Assembly: GCA_003694225.1 (NCBI GenBank)
Contig: RFKT01000079.1
Location: 1 to 12,966, forward strand
Direction: 5' to 3'
DNA length: 12,966 nt
DNA from: Candidatus Dadabacteria bacterium
GTDB taxonomy: Bacteria; Bdellovibrionota_C; UBA2361; J135
In this document: positions 7,006 to 12,966 of the stretch, piece after piece
How positions within the stretch are numbered: the stretch's first letter is position 1
How the letters are laid out: every line of letters begins with the position of its first letter
Translations under genes and position numbers: made by a program
Notes under the pieces: model-generated
Database searches by the model: none
The model's input: the letters and a program-made list of their open reading frames with translations, nothing else
Told to the model about the DNA's origin: nothing

Positions 7006-8328
7006 TCACAGAGAGCCTTGCCCACTGCTCTCCAATTCAACCGATTGGTGGTAAGAGCCGTTATAGGTCAGGGCGATTCGCTCCCCTTCAACAACAGTTT
7101 CGATCCATACAGGCTTACCTAAGATGCCATAAAGAATCTCCAATGTGTCTTGAGCCTTTGCTATGTCCAAGTCCTTTCCTGTATAGTGATGCTTCAAATA
7201 AAAGATTTCCCTTCCTTGATAATTGATGTCTTCTACAGTGATAACAGGCTGTCCCCTATTTGTTAATGCATCCAATAGTTCTTCCTTGACCATCTGGAAT
7301 AGCTCTTCCCTATCTTTCACAGAATATTCCCTTTCGAACTCTATAATTCCGTGACTCTCGCAAAAATCTAAGGAGAGAAATTCATCCAAAAAGGTAAGGT
7401 CATTGTGAATCCTCCTTACTTCAAAGATCTTTGCTCTACCATCTTCCCCTCTTTTATTAGCCTCTTCCTCGATATATCTAAAGAGATCCAGCCCTAGCTT
7501 ATACGGATTTAGCTCTTTGCCTCTTACTGCCACCACACCCGCATGCCTAATACAAAAATCAACACTTTCAGAGGGATCCATAACTTCCCGTTCCATCAAA
7601 TGTGTATGCCAGTAGCTCGCCCATCCTTCATTCATTATCTTTGTCTGGATCTGCGGGAGAAAATACAATGCTTCCTCCCTTAGCATTAAAAGGATCTCCC
7701 TTTGCCACTCTTCGAGGTTTCCTTCCTGAGCAACAACAAGCATAACGTCCCTGCTTCCTCTATAATCTGAAATGGAAGACTTTGCGGGCGATGCCAGCGG
7801 ATCCAGCAGGTTGTCAATTGACCTGCACCTGTCAATCCAATCTTCTACACGCTCTCTCCCATACTTTTCCATATACCTCTTTATCTTTCTTGCATGAGCT
7901 GACATGGTACTGAGCATATTCCTGTCTGTGGATGCAAAGAACATATTATTCTTGAAAAAGTCTGCATGACCATAGACATGGGCTATAACCATCTTCTGCT
8001 CCAATGGAGTGTTTCCCCGCAGCAAATAGGCTATAACCGGATTGGTATTTATCACCAACTCATAAATCTTGCCCATTCCAGTTTCATACTTGCTTTCAAG
8101 CGCCTTAAACTCCACAGCCCACGATGGATGGGGATAACGCACCGGAAAACCATCCCTTGCAGCAACGATATGAAGCTCTTTCGGAGATAACATCTCAAAA
8201 ATTACCGGATAGAAATCAAGGCCGTGTGCCTTGGCTATCTGTTCAATTTCCGATGCTGCTTTATCTAGATCAAATCCCTCTGGTGAATTCTTTGTGTGAT
8301 TTCCAATTGCCAGATCATAACTACCCAT
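7006..8328 (-). CDS. spoVR: SpoVR family protein (YcgB-like)
   Basis: This 440-residue protein belongs to the SpoVR family, named for a role in spore cortex formation in Bacillus but widespread in non-sporulating bacteria, where it travels with YhbH and PrkA. It is a little shorter than E. coli YcgB (about 510) and B. subtilis SpoVR (about 468). Family segments are present: YELVINTNP (89-97), HVYGHADFF (117-125), DNLLDPL (182-188) and the very conserved KIMNEGWASYWH (230-241). The histidines at 117, 121, 241 and 243 with Glu234 look like a possible metal site (inference). The start is supported by GGGGAG six bases before the ATG. It is divergent from yhbH-prkA rather than in the same operon, but the shared gap permits joint control. 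The biochemical function of the family is not known to me. Confidence 0.95.
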   Translation of the reverse strand: MGSYDLAIGNHTKNSPEGFDLDKAASEIEQIAKAHGLDFYPVIFEMLSPKELHIVAARDGFPVRYPHPSWAVEFKALESKYETGMGKIYELVINTNPVIAYLLRGNTPLEQKMVIAHVYGHADFFKNNMFFASTDRNMLSTMSAHARKIKRYMEKYGRERVEDWIDRCRSIDNLLDPLASPAKSSISDYRGSRDVMLVVAQEGNLEEWQREILLMLREEALYFLPQIQTKIMNEGWASYWHTHLMEREVMDPSESVDFCIRHAGVVAVRGKELNPYKLGLDLFRYIEEEANKRGEDGRAKIFEVRRIHNDLTFLDEFLSLDFCESHGIIEFEREYSVKDREELFQMVKEELLDALTNRGQPVITVEDINYQGREIFYLKHHYTGKDLDIAKAQDTLEILYGILGKPVWIETVVEGERIALTYNGSYHQSVELESSGQGSL

Positions 8329-8457
8329 GTGAAACTCCCCCTGATTTTTAACCTTATCAATAAAAAAATAATATCATCCATAGAGCACGCTACTAAGCTT
8401 TTTCCAGAGTAATAGTTTTCCCATCCAGAAAACAAAATTTCGCAATTTTTAGAAACC

Positions 8458-8467
8458 TTTCTAGAAA
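8458..8467. promoter_or_regulatory. Palindrome in the spoVR/yhbH divergent gap
   Basis: TTTCTAGAAA is a perfect 10-bp palindrome about 130 bp from the spoVR start and just before the small ORF upstream of yhbH. It could be a regulator site for the divergent genes. A single 10-bp palindrome in AT-rich DNA can also arise by chance. Confidence 0.25.
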
Positions 8468-8491
8468 AGTGGCATCTTAACGAGGAGCAGT

Positions 8492-8587
8492 ATGCCATCC
8501 ACCCACGGTTTCTCTACTGCTTTCCTTAATCCAGATTGGATCTTTTGCTTACATAACTATCTGAATTTTCAGAAAAACTTATTTTAA
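8492..8587 (+). CDS. Candidate small protein or leader peptide upstream of yhbH
   Basis: This 31-codon frame starts with ATG at 8492, preceded by CGAGGAGCAGT, a better ribosome-binding site than that of yhbH itself. It ends with TAA at 8585-8587, 15 bp before the TTG and 24 bp before the ATG that can start yhbH. The peptide begins MPSTHGF and ends NFQKNLF; it has a central hydrophobic-aromatic stretch (DWIFCLHNYL). It is in the same frame as yhbH, separated from it by the single TAA. It could be a translated leader that couples ribosomes into yhbH-prkA, a free small protein, or chance. No family is recognised. Confidence 0.4.
   Translation: MPSTHGFSTAFLNPDWIFCLHNYLNFQKNLF
8561..8572. promoter_or_regulatory. 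Short inverted repeat before yhbH
   Basis: CTGAATTTTCAG has 5-bp arms (CTGAA/TTCAG) around TT and lies 31-42 bp before the TTG that may start yhbH, inside the small ORF. It is a possible operator or RNA hairpin; evidence is limited to the symmetry. Confidence 0.2.
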
Positions 8588-8602
8588 CAGGCGCAACTGA
8601 GA

Positions 8603-9802
8603 TTGTCCCTTATGGAGAAAACTGTGCGACAAACAGCCAAACAAGAAAGCTTTCAGGTTCCTCTACTATTTGAAGGGATTGAAGAGTTAGTTGCACCTTC
8701 CTTTGATCTCTCCAGAGACGCAATGCTTGCCTTAGCCTCGCTTTCAATTGATGAAGATTTAGAGCGGCTAGATGAAATTTTGAAGGGAAAAGCTCGTAAA
8801 GAGATAAGAAAATACATACAAAACGCTGATGTCATACTAGACAAGGGAGACAAAAAAGTGTCTGTTCCCGTTCCATATATTGACCCGCCCAAGTTTAGGT
8901 TTGGAGACAATAATGGAAGTGGCGGGCAAGGAGACGGTAGTGGGAGAGGAAAGGCAGGCTCTGAGCCAGGAGAACATACTATAGAGGTTGAACTCTCAGT
9001 TGAAGACCTCGCCCAAATCTTAGGAGAAGAGTTAGAGCTTCCTAGGATAAAACCAAAAGACAATGCCCAAATCCAGGAATCTAAATTAAGGATAAAGGGT
9101 ATTTCAACTGAAGGTCCTGAGAGCCTTAGGCACTTTAAGAGATCTTATAAGGAAGCCCTTAAGCGGCAACTCGCAGAAGGAAGCTATAATCCTGATGACC
9201 CGCTTATTGTCCCAGAGCGCCAAGATCTCAGGTATCGTTCCATAAACCACGAGCCTATTCCCTCTTCTTCAGCCGTTATATTTCACATCATAGATGTGTC
9301 AGGCTCTATGGGAGAGGAGCAAAAGCGGCTTGCAAGAAGCACTTCGTTCTGGATCGATGCGTGGATCGAAGCTAACTATGAAAATACCGAACATGTTTTT
9401 ATAGTGCATGATACAGAAGCAAAAGAGGTAGACAAAGACACTTTCTTTACACTCCACCAAGCTGGAGGTACAAGGATATCATCTGCATACCAAAAGGTAC
9501 TTGAAAAGATACAGGAGTCATACCCTCCTGAGAACTGGAATATTTATATCTTCCAGTTCTCTGACGGCGATAATCTCTCTGATACAGATAACGTCTTATG
9601 CTGTGAATTGCTTAGGGAAAAGATTTTGCCCTTTGTAAATCTCTTTGCGTACGGACAGGTCAAAAAAAGGAAAAATTCAGATGATTTCATGGAGGCTGTA
9701 GCCGAAGCCATCGGGGAAGAAGAAAATGTTTCCATAACAGAAATTCCCCACAGGCAGGCGGTTATTAAAGCAATTAAGAAATTTCTAGGTAAAGGCAAAT
9801 AA
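8603..9802 (+). CDS. yhbH: YhbH/YeaH family protein (DUF444) with VWA-type domain
   Basis: This 399-residue protein is of the DUF444 family, called YhbH in Bacillus and YeaH in E. coli, and functions with PrkA and SpoVR in stationary-phase, starvation or sporulation programmes. Residues 1-100 hold the charged N-terminal part. A glycine-rich linker (101-124) follows, then the (VE)LSVEDLAQILGEELELP helical piece, and from about 224 a von Willebrand A-like fold. Its metal-ion-dependent adhesion site looks intact: DVSGS (231-235), a GGT threonine (Thr290) and SDGD (320-323). The start is uncertain: TTG at 8603 and ATG at 8612 are both possible and neither has a clear ribosome-binding site, which suits translation by coupling from the small ORF just upstream. 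prkA begins 19 bp after the stop. Confidence 0.93.
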   Translation: MSLMEKTVRQTAKQESFQVPLLFEGIEELVAPSFDLSRDAMLALASLSIDEDLERLDEILKGKARKEIRKYIQNADVILDKGDKKVSVPVPYIDPPKFRFGDNNGSGGQGDGSGRGKAGSEPGEHTIEVELSVEDLAQILGEELELPRIKPKDNAQIQESKLRIKGISTEGPESLRHFKRSYKEALKRQLAEGSYNPDDPLIVPERQDLRYRSINHEPIPSSSAVIFHIIDVSGSMGEEQKRLARSTSFWIDAWIEANYENTEHVFIVHDTEAKEVDKDTFFTLHQAGGTRISSAYQKVLEKIQESYPPENWNIYIFQFSDGDNLSDTDNVLCCELLREKILPFVNLFAYGQVKKRKNSDDFMEAVAEAIGEEENVSITEIPHRQAVIKAIKKFLGKGK

Positions 9803-9821
9803 TCTTTAAGGAGGATATGCA

Positions 9822-12044
9822 ATGCTAGAGAATGTTCAATATCCAATGAGTGGAAATGATGGCCTCTCAATAGACGATCTAACAGAGATCCTTCACCGAG
9901 ACGACGGTGCAATTAGAGGAATCAAAGAATTCACGCCAAGAAATTCAGCCGATCAAGAACACTTATTAGAAAACGATTCTCCACACTCATCCGCATCTTT
10001 CGGAGCACAAAGCTTTCAATGCAGGGAGGAAGGAAAGAAAATACTTGAAGCCCTTAGCCCTGAGGAGACACGCGAACGTTATGAAAAACTTACATGGGAA
10101 GGGTCTTTTGCTGAATATCTGGGGATTGTTGTGCAAAATCCAGCTGTCACACAAAATGCATGGCAAAGGATCGTAGCCATGATTGAGTACTTTGGCATTT
10201 CAGAATCCGAAGAAGGAGTGCCACATTATCACATATTTGATGATCCTTTTAACAATGGAAAGGACGCTGTCTTTGGAATGGATGTTCAATTAAATGAGCT
10301 CGTAAATATACTGAGAGCAGCATCTATGGGGCTGGGTCCACAAAATAGGATCATTCTTCTCCATGGGCCAGTTGGAACGGCAAAAAGCACTATTGTGAGA
10401 CTGCTAAAAAGGGGGCTAGAGGAGTACTCGAAGAGTGAAGAAGGAGCTTTGTACACCTTTGGATTTAAGGTCGGCAAGGACCACCCGGAGTATGATCCAA
10501 ATGATCCAAACAAGATAAGGTGGTGCCCCATGAATGAAGAACCGCTTCACTTAGTTCCGCCGGAAGAAAGGGGGCTTTTGGCATTGAAGTTAAATTCATC
10601 ATCCGCTAACGGAGATTTTGAGATAAAAATTGAACAGGATCTCTGCCCTCACTGCCGGCAGGAATTTAATGAGCTAATGGAAGAATATGAAGGAGACTGG
10701 CGCAAGGTCTTAGAGCATGTGAGGGTACGGCGCATTGTGCTATCTGAAAGCGACAGGGTTGGTATAGGAAGTTTCCAGCCTAAAGATGAGAAAAACCAAG
10801 ACTCCACAGAGCTTAGCGGAGACATAAATTATCGCAAGATAGCCGTGTACGGCTCTGATTCAGATCCAAGGGCATTTAATTTCGACGGGGAGTTTAACGT
10901 GGCCAACAGGGGGCTTTTAGAGTTTATTGAGGTCCTTAAGTTGGATACGGCTTTTTTGTATGATCTCTTGGGCGCCACTCAGGAACACTCCATAAAGCCT
11001 AAAAAATTCGCTCAAACTGATATTGACGAGGTAATAATAGCCCATACAAACGAGCCTGAATACCTGCGCCTTGTCTCAGACAAGAAGATGGAAGCCTTCA
11101 GAGATAGAACTATAAAGATAGATATCCCCTATAACTTATCTGTAAGGAATGAACAGAAAATTTACGAAAAAACCTTCAAGCACCTTCGAGATAGGATAGC
11201 TCCCCACACGTTGGAGCTCGCCTCTATGTGGGCGGTTCTTACAAGGCTTGAAGAGCCGGAAAAAAGCGCTGTCACCTTAACGGAAAAGATGAGGCTTTAT
11301 AACGGAGAGGAGGTCTCGGGTTTTTCTGAAGACGACCTTGAAAGGCTTAGGCAACAAAGCCATCGGGAAGGCTTATTCGGCATCTCACCAAGATATGTAC
11401 AGGATACAATCAGCATGGCTTTAATGAGGCATCGGGAGCTGACACCCATGAGGCTCTTAGGAGAATTAGAGCGAGGGCTTAAGAACAATTCTCTAATTGA
11501 TAATGAAAAAGACAGAGAGAGATATAGAAAACTTATCAGCATAGTCTTAAGAGAATATGAGACAATAATAAGGAGGGAAGTTCAGGAAGCCGTAGCAGCG
11601 GACACAGAAAGGCTTGAGGCGCTGTGCAGCAATTATGTTGAAAATGTAAGGGCATATGTTGAGTCTAGGGAAGGTAAAAGAGACTCTATGGGGCTTTTAC
11701 CGAATGAATCCCTTATGAGATCTGTCGAAGAGTACCTTGATGTTCCAGAGGGAAGAAAAGATGATTTTAGAAAAGAGCTCCTAAACCATGTAAGGGCTTT
11801 GGAGGAGAAAGGGAAACGATTCACCTATGACTCGAGTGAACGGCTTAAAAAGGCGCTTTGTGAAAAGATCTTTGACGATCAAAAGGACGCTCTTGTCCTA
11901 TTAAGGAGAAAATCAGCCCAATCAGACCCAACACTGGCAAAAGAAGTGGAAAGAATTGTGAGTTACTTAGTTAAACACCATGGGTATACTGAAAGCTCAG
12001 CAGAAGAGGTGTTAAAGATCGCAACAGATTTATTTGCCGATTAA
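9822..12044 (+). CDS. prkA: PrkA family serine protein kinase / AAA+ protein (YeaG-like)
   Basis: At 740 residues this PrkA is longer than E. coli YeaG (about 644) and B. subtilis PrkA (about 631). Residues 1 to about 70 are an extra, charged, probably disordered N-terminus. The AAA-type domain follows: Walker A GPVGTAKS (182-189); the family signature GLLEFIEVLKLDTAFLYDLL (364-383); FAQTDIDEVI (396-405) and HTNEPEY (408-414). The PrkA C-terminal region (about 440-740) includes GLFGISPRYVQD (517-528) and a long helical end. Cys235 with CPHC (275-278) could form a metal-binding insert (inference). The family was described as a serine kinase; an AAA+ protease-like activity has also been proposed. 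A strong TAAGGAGG supports the start, 19 bp after yhbH, so the pair is an operon. Targets here are unknown. Confidence 0.96.
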   Translation: MLENVQYPMSGNDGLSIDDLTEILHRDDGAIRGIKEFTPRNSADQEHLLENDSPHSSASFGAQSFQCREEGKKILEALSPEETRERYEKLTWEGSFAEYLGIVVQNPAVTQNAWQRIVAMIEYFGISESEEGVPHYHIFDDPFNNGKDAVFGMDVQLNELVNILRAASMGLGPQNRIILLHGPVGTAKSTIVRLLKRGLEEYSKSEEGALYTFGFKVGKDHPEYDPNDPNKIRWCPMNEEPLHLVPPEERGLLALKLNSSSANGDFEIKIEQDLCPHCRQEFNELMEEYEGDWRKVLEHVRVRRIVLSESDRVGIGSFQPKDEKNQDSTELSGDINYRKIAVYGSDSDPRAFNFDGEFNVANRGLLEFIEVLKLDTAFLYDLLGATQEHSIKPKKFAQTDIDEVIIAHTNEPEYLRLVSDKKMEAFRDRTIKIDIPYNLSVRNEQKIYEKTFKHLRDRIAPHTLELASMWAVLTRLEEPEKSAVTLTEKMRLYNGEEVSGFSEDDLERLRQQSHREGLFGISPRYVQDTISMALMRHRELTPMRLLGELERGLKNNSLIDNEKDRERYRKLISIVLREYETIIRREVQEAVAADTERLEALCSNYVENVRAYVESREGKRDSMGLLPNESLMRSVEEYLDVPEGRKDDFRKELLNHVRALEEKGKRFTYDSSERLKKALCEKIFDDQKDALVLLRRKSAQSDPTLAKEVERIVSYLVKHHGYTESSAEEVLKIATDLFAD

Positions 12045-12092
12045 CTGGCTGTAAATAAGTGCTCGCAAGCTCTCTCAGAGATGGCAATAGCC

Positions 12093-12113
12093 GAAAAGTG
12101 TAAATTTTTCTGC
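12093..12113 (+). repeat. AAAAGTGTAAAT motif related to the left-edge repeats
   Basis: The sequence GAAAAGTGTAAATTTTTC downstream of prkA resembles the repeat read on the minus strand at 119-99; the core AAAAGTGTAAATTT against AAAAGTGTATATTT matches at 13 of 14 positions. It may be a shared regulator site or a remnant of a mobile-element end. A short AT-rich match can be chance. Confidence 0.3.
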
Positions 12114-12155
12114 AACATTTCCTCAAAGTTGCTGATTATAAGTTGCGCTTAGCGC

Positions 12156-12191
12156 CTCTAACGTTGCGTCAAGCAACGAGAGAGAATTTTT
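12156..12191 (+). terminator. Putative rho-independent terminator of yhbH-prkA
   Basis: CTCT-AA-CGTTGC (12156-12167) pairs with GCAACG-AGAG (12173-12182) around a GTCAA loop, giving a 10-bp stem with a two-base bulge. After GAGAA come five T residues (12187-12191). It sits about 110 bp after the prkA stop and 40 bp before the pilin start, so it could also act as an RNA structure in the pilin leader. Confidence 0.45.
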
Positions 12192-12231
12192 ATATCTTGT
12201 AAATCCGCTAGTTTAAAGAAAGGGGCATGAA

Positions 12232-12591
12232 ATGAAAAGAGATGGTTTCACTTTATTAGAGCTTTTAATAGTAATGGTTATAATAGGAATACTGACAGCA
12301 ACAGCGATTCCTCAGTACTCTGCATATAAAAAAAGGGCTTATGATACACGAGCAAAGCAGGATCTTTTATCTATAGCAGTTGCCGAAGAAGCGTACTTTC
12401 TTGACTGGGAGACCTATCTTCCATGTTCGAATGCATCCTGCACAGCTCTTCCGGGAATAACAAAGCTATCAAAGGGGGTTTCTGTGCAAGTACAGGGAGA
12501 TCAATCATCTTTTGTGGCGTCTGCTTACCACTCAAGCGGCACAGGCGTTACGTTTACTTGGAACAGCGAGCAGGGAGGGCTTACACAATAG
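12232..12591 (+). CDS. Type IV pilin-like protein (prepilin, PilA/pseudopilin class)
   Basis: This 119-residue protein has a class III (type IV) prepilin signal: a short basic leader MKRDG, cleavage before Phe6, and the FTLLELLIVMVIIGIL helix with Glu at position +5 of the mature protein (Glu10). A prepilin peptidase (PilD) would cut and N-methylate Phe6 at the inner membrane. The helix runs on through IPQYSAYKKRAYDTRAKQDL, a sequence typical of small PilA or GspG-like subunits. The globular part is short; Cys65 and Cys70 could form a small disulfide loop. AAGAAAGGGGC gives a fair ribosome-binding site. No other pilus gene is visible in the window, so major pilin, minor pilin and type II secretion pseudopilin remain possible. 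Confidence 0.92.
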   Translation: MKRDGFTLLELLIVMVIIGILTATAIPQYSAYKKRAYDTRAKQDLLSIAVAEEAYFLDWETYLPCSNASCTALPGITKLSKGVSVQVQGDQSSFVASAYHSSGTGVTFTWNSEQGGLTQ

Positions 12592-12747
12592 AAACTAACA
12601 ACTTAAATTTATTGATAAAAAGTATGATACAGATTTGTTTTTTCTCTCCATAACCTAAATAAGCAGTATCGGTTTTTAATCCAATCTATCCAAAAACGGT
12701 TTCCCTCCTTAAGGTTCAGGATATTTTTTGATTTTTTTATCTGCAGC
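12592..12747. other. Intergenic gap after the pilin gene
   Basis: This AT-rich gap holds no recognisable gene. The only structure visible is a CCTTAAGG palindrome at 12707-12714 and several T-runs (around 12640-12647 and 12724-12738). No convincing terminator hairpin for the pilin gene is seen, so read-through into the following frame is possible. Confidence 0.4.
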
Positions 12748-12966
12748 ATGAGTTTTTACGATCAGAAGGGTAAGATGGAGCCAGTATATCACCCATCAGG
12801 GCCGGATAGAACAAAGAGAGAGCCTCAGGAGGAGGATGACTCGCTAAAAGGAGCTTCTCTGCCTAAATGTGGAACAAGAGCCTCTTGGGCTTGTAGATTT
12901 TTATGGATAGCTGTTTCATATCTCCTTCCTGCTCAAGAGACTTTAGCCAATGCCTCAGAATCAGTG
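12748..12966 (+). CDS. Partial open frame, predicted membrane or exported protein (runs off window)
   Basis: An uninterrupted frame of 73 codons runs from ATG 12748 to the window edge. It begins MSFYDQKGK, continues through a charged, proline-containing 40-residue stretch, then a basic CGTRASWACR and a hydrophobic run FLWIAVSYLLPA (51-62) followed by small residues (TLANAS). This looks like a signal peptide with a long N-region or a single membrane anchor. The ATG at 12775 (residue 10) is a better start because AAGGG precedes it by 4 nt. It lies 156 bp after the pilin gene on the same strand. I cannot name it; the rest of the gene lies outside the window. Confidence 0.5.
   Translation, partial: MSFYDQKGKMEPVYHPSGPDRTKREPQEEDDSLKGASLPKCGTRASWACRFLWIAVSYLLPAQETLANASESV

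Noticed and set aside
8265..8498. Minus-strand 77-codon open frame before spoVR
   Set aside because: It overlaps the first 60 bases of spoVR in another frame and lacks a good ribosome-binding site; the low-complexity hydrophobic composition fits AT-rich noncoding DNA.
8653..9063. Minus-strand 136-codon open frame inside yhbH
   Set aside because: It is the antisense shadow of the glycine- and charge-rich YhbH N-terminus, giving a serine/proline-rich translation with no support.
12140..12182. Integron attC-like site
   Set aside because: GTTGC-type inverted repeats are present, but there is no RYYYAAC/GTTRRRY pair at suitable spacing and no cassette-like neighbours.
12045..12231. Sigma-54 promoter for the pilin gene
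   Set aside because: TGGC at the start of the gap is followed by GC 12 bp rather than 10 bp after GG, and no other -24/-12 pair with correct spacing was found.
1..12966. CRISPR array, rRNA genes or complete mobile element
   Set aside because: No regularly spaced repeats longer than about 21 bp, no rRNA signatures and no transposase or integrase reading frame were seen on either strand.

Overview
The window is a 13-kb piece of bacterial chromosome, moderately AT-rich, with tightly packed genes and mostly household content. The organism is probably Gram-negative. A type IV prepilin, an E. coli-type phosphatidylserine decarboxylase, a secreted periplasmic-type protein and the SpoVR/YhbH/PrkA trio together fit a 'deltaproteobacterial' or related lineage (Desulfobacterota, Myxococcota, Bdellovibrionota, SAR324-like). 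The tRNA-Gln followed by prs on the same strand is an arrangement I recall from deltaproteobacteria. The exact phylum cannot be fixed from this sequence alone.

Left part (1-5211). A repeat-bearing gap lies at 1-167, followed by prs (PRPP synthase) on the minus strand. Upstream of prs, on the same strand, is tRNA-Gln(TTG), which has its own likely promoter. Divergent from the tRNA is an inositol-monophosphatase family gene (suhB-like) that may be read from a leaderless mRNA. It converges on a minus-strand pair, a CPA2-type cation/proton antiporter with RCK domains followed by psd. The pair is probably one operon.

Middle part (5212-6996). A plus-strand pair encodes a Bax-inhibitor-1/YccA-like membrane protein (BaxI_1 type) and, 10 bp later, a predicted secreted protein of unknown family. 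That protein consists of two diverged copies of a helical, four-cysteine module. It is the most clearly undescribed gene of the window.

Right-middle part (7006-12044). The conserved stress/stationary-phase trio is present but rearranged: spoVR on the minus strand, divergent from yhbH(yeaH)-prkA on the plus strand. The 274-bp divergent gap holds two small palindromes and a good-looking 31-codon reading frame that has a strong ribosome-binding site and ends just before yhbH. PrkA carries an N-terminal extension of about 70 residues compared with E. coli and Bacillus forms.

Right end (12045-12966). A structured 187-bp gap is rich in GTTGC/GCAAC elements and includes a terminator-like hairpin. 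It is followed by a small type IV pilin-like gene and by an open frame running off the window edge that looks like the start of a membrane or exported protein.

I found no CRISPR array, rRNA, complete insertion sequence or prophage. The strongest leads for something new are the duplicated cysteine-module protein beside the BI-1 gene, the small ORF in front of yhbH-prkA, and the AAAAGTG-type repeats at both ends of the window.
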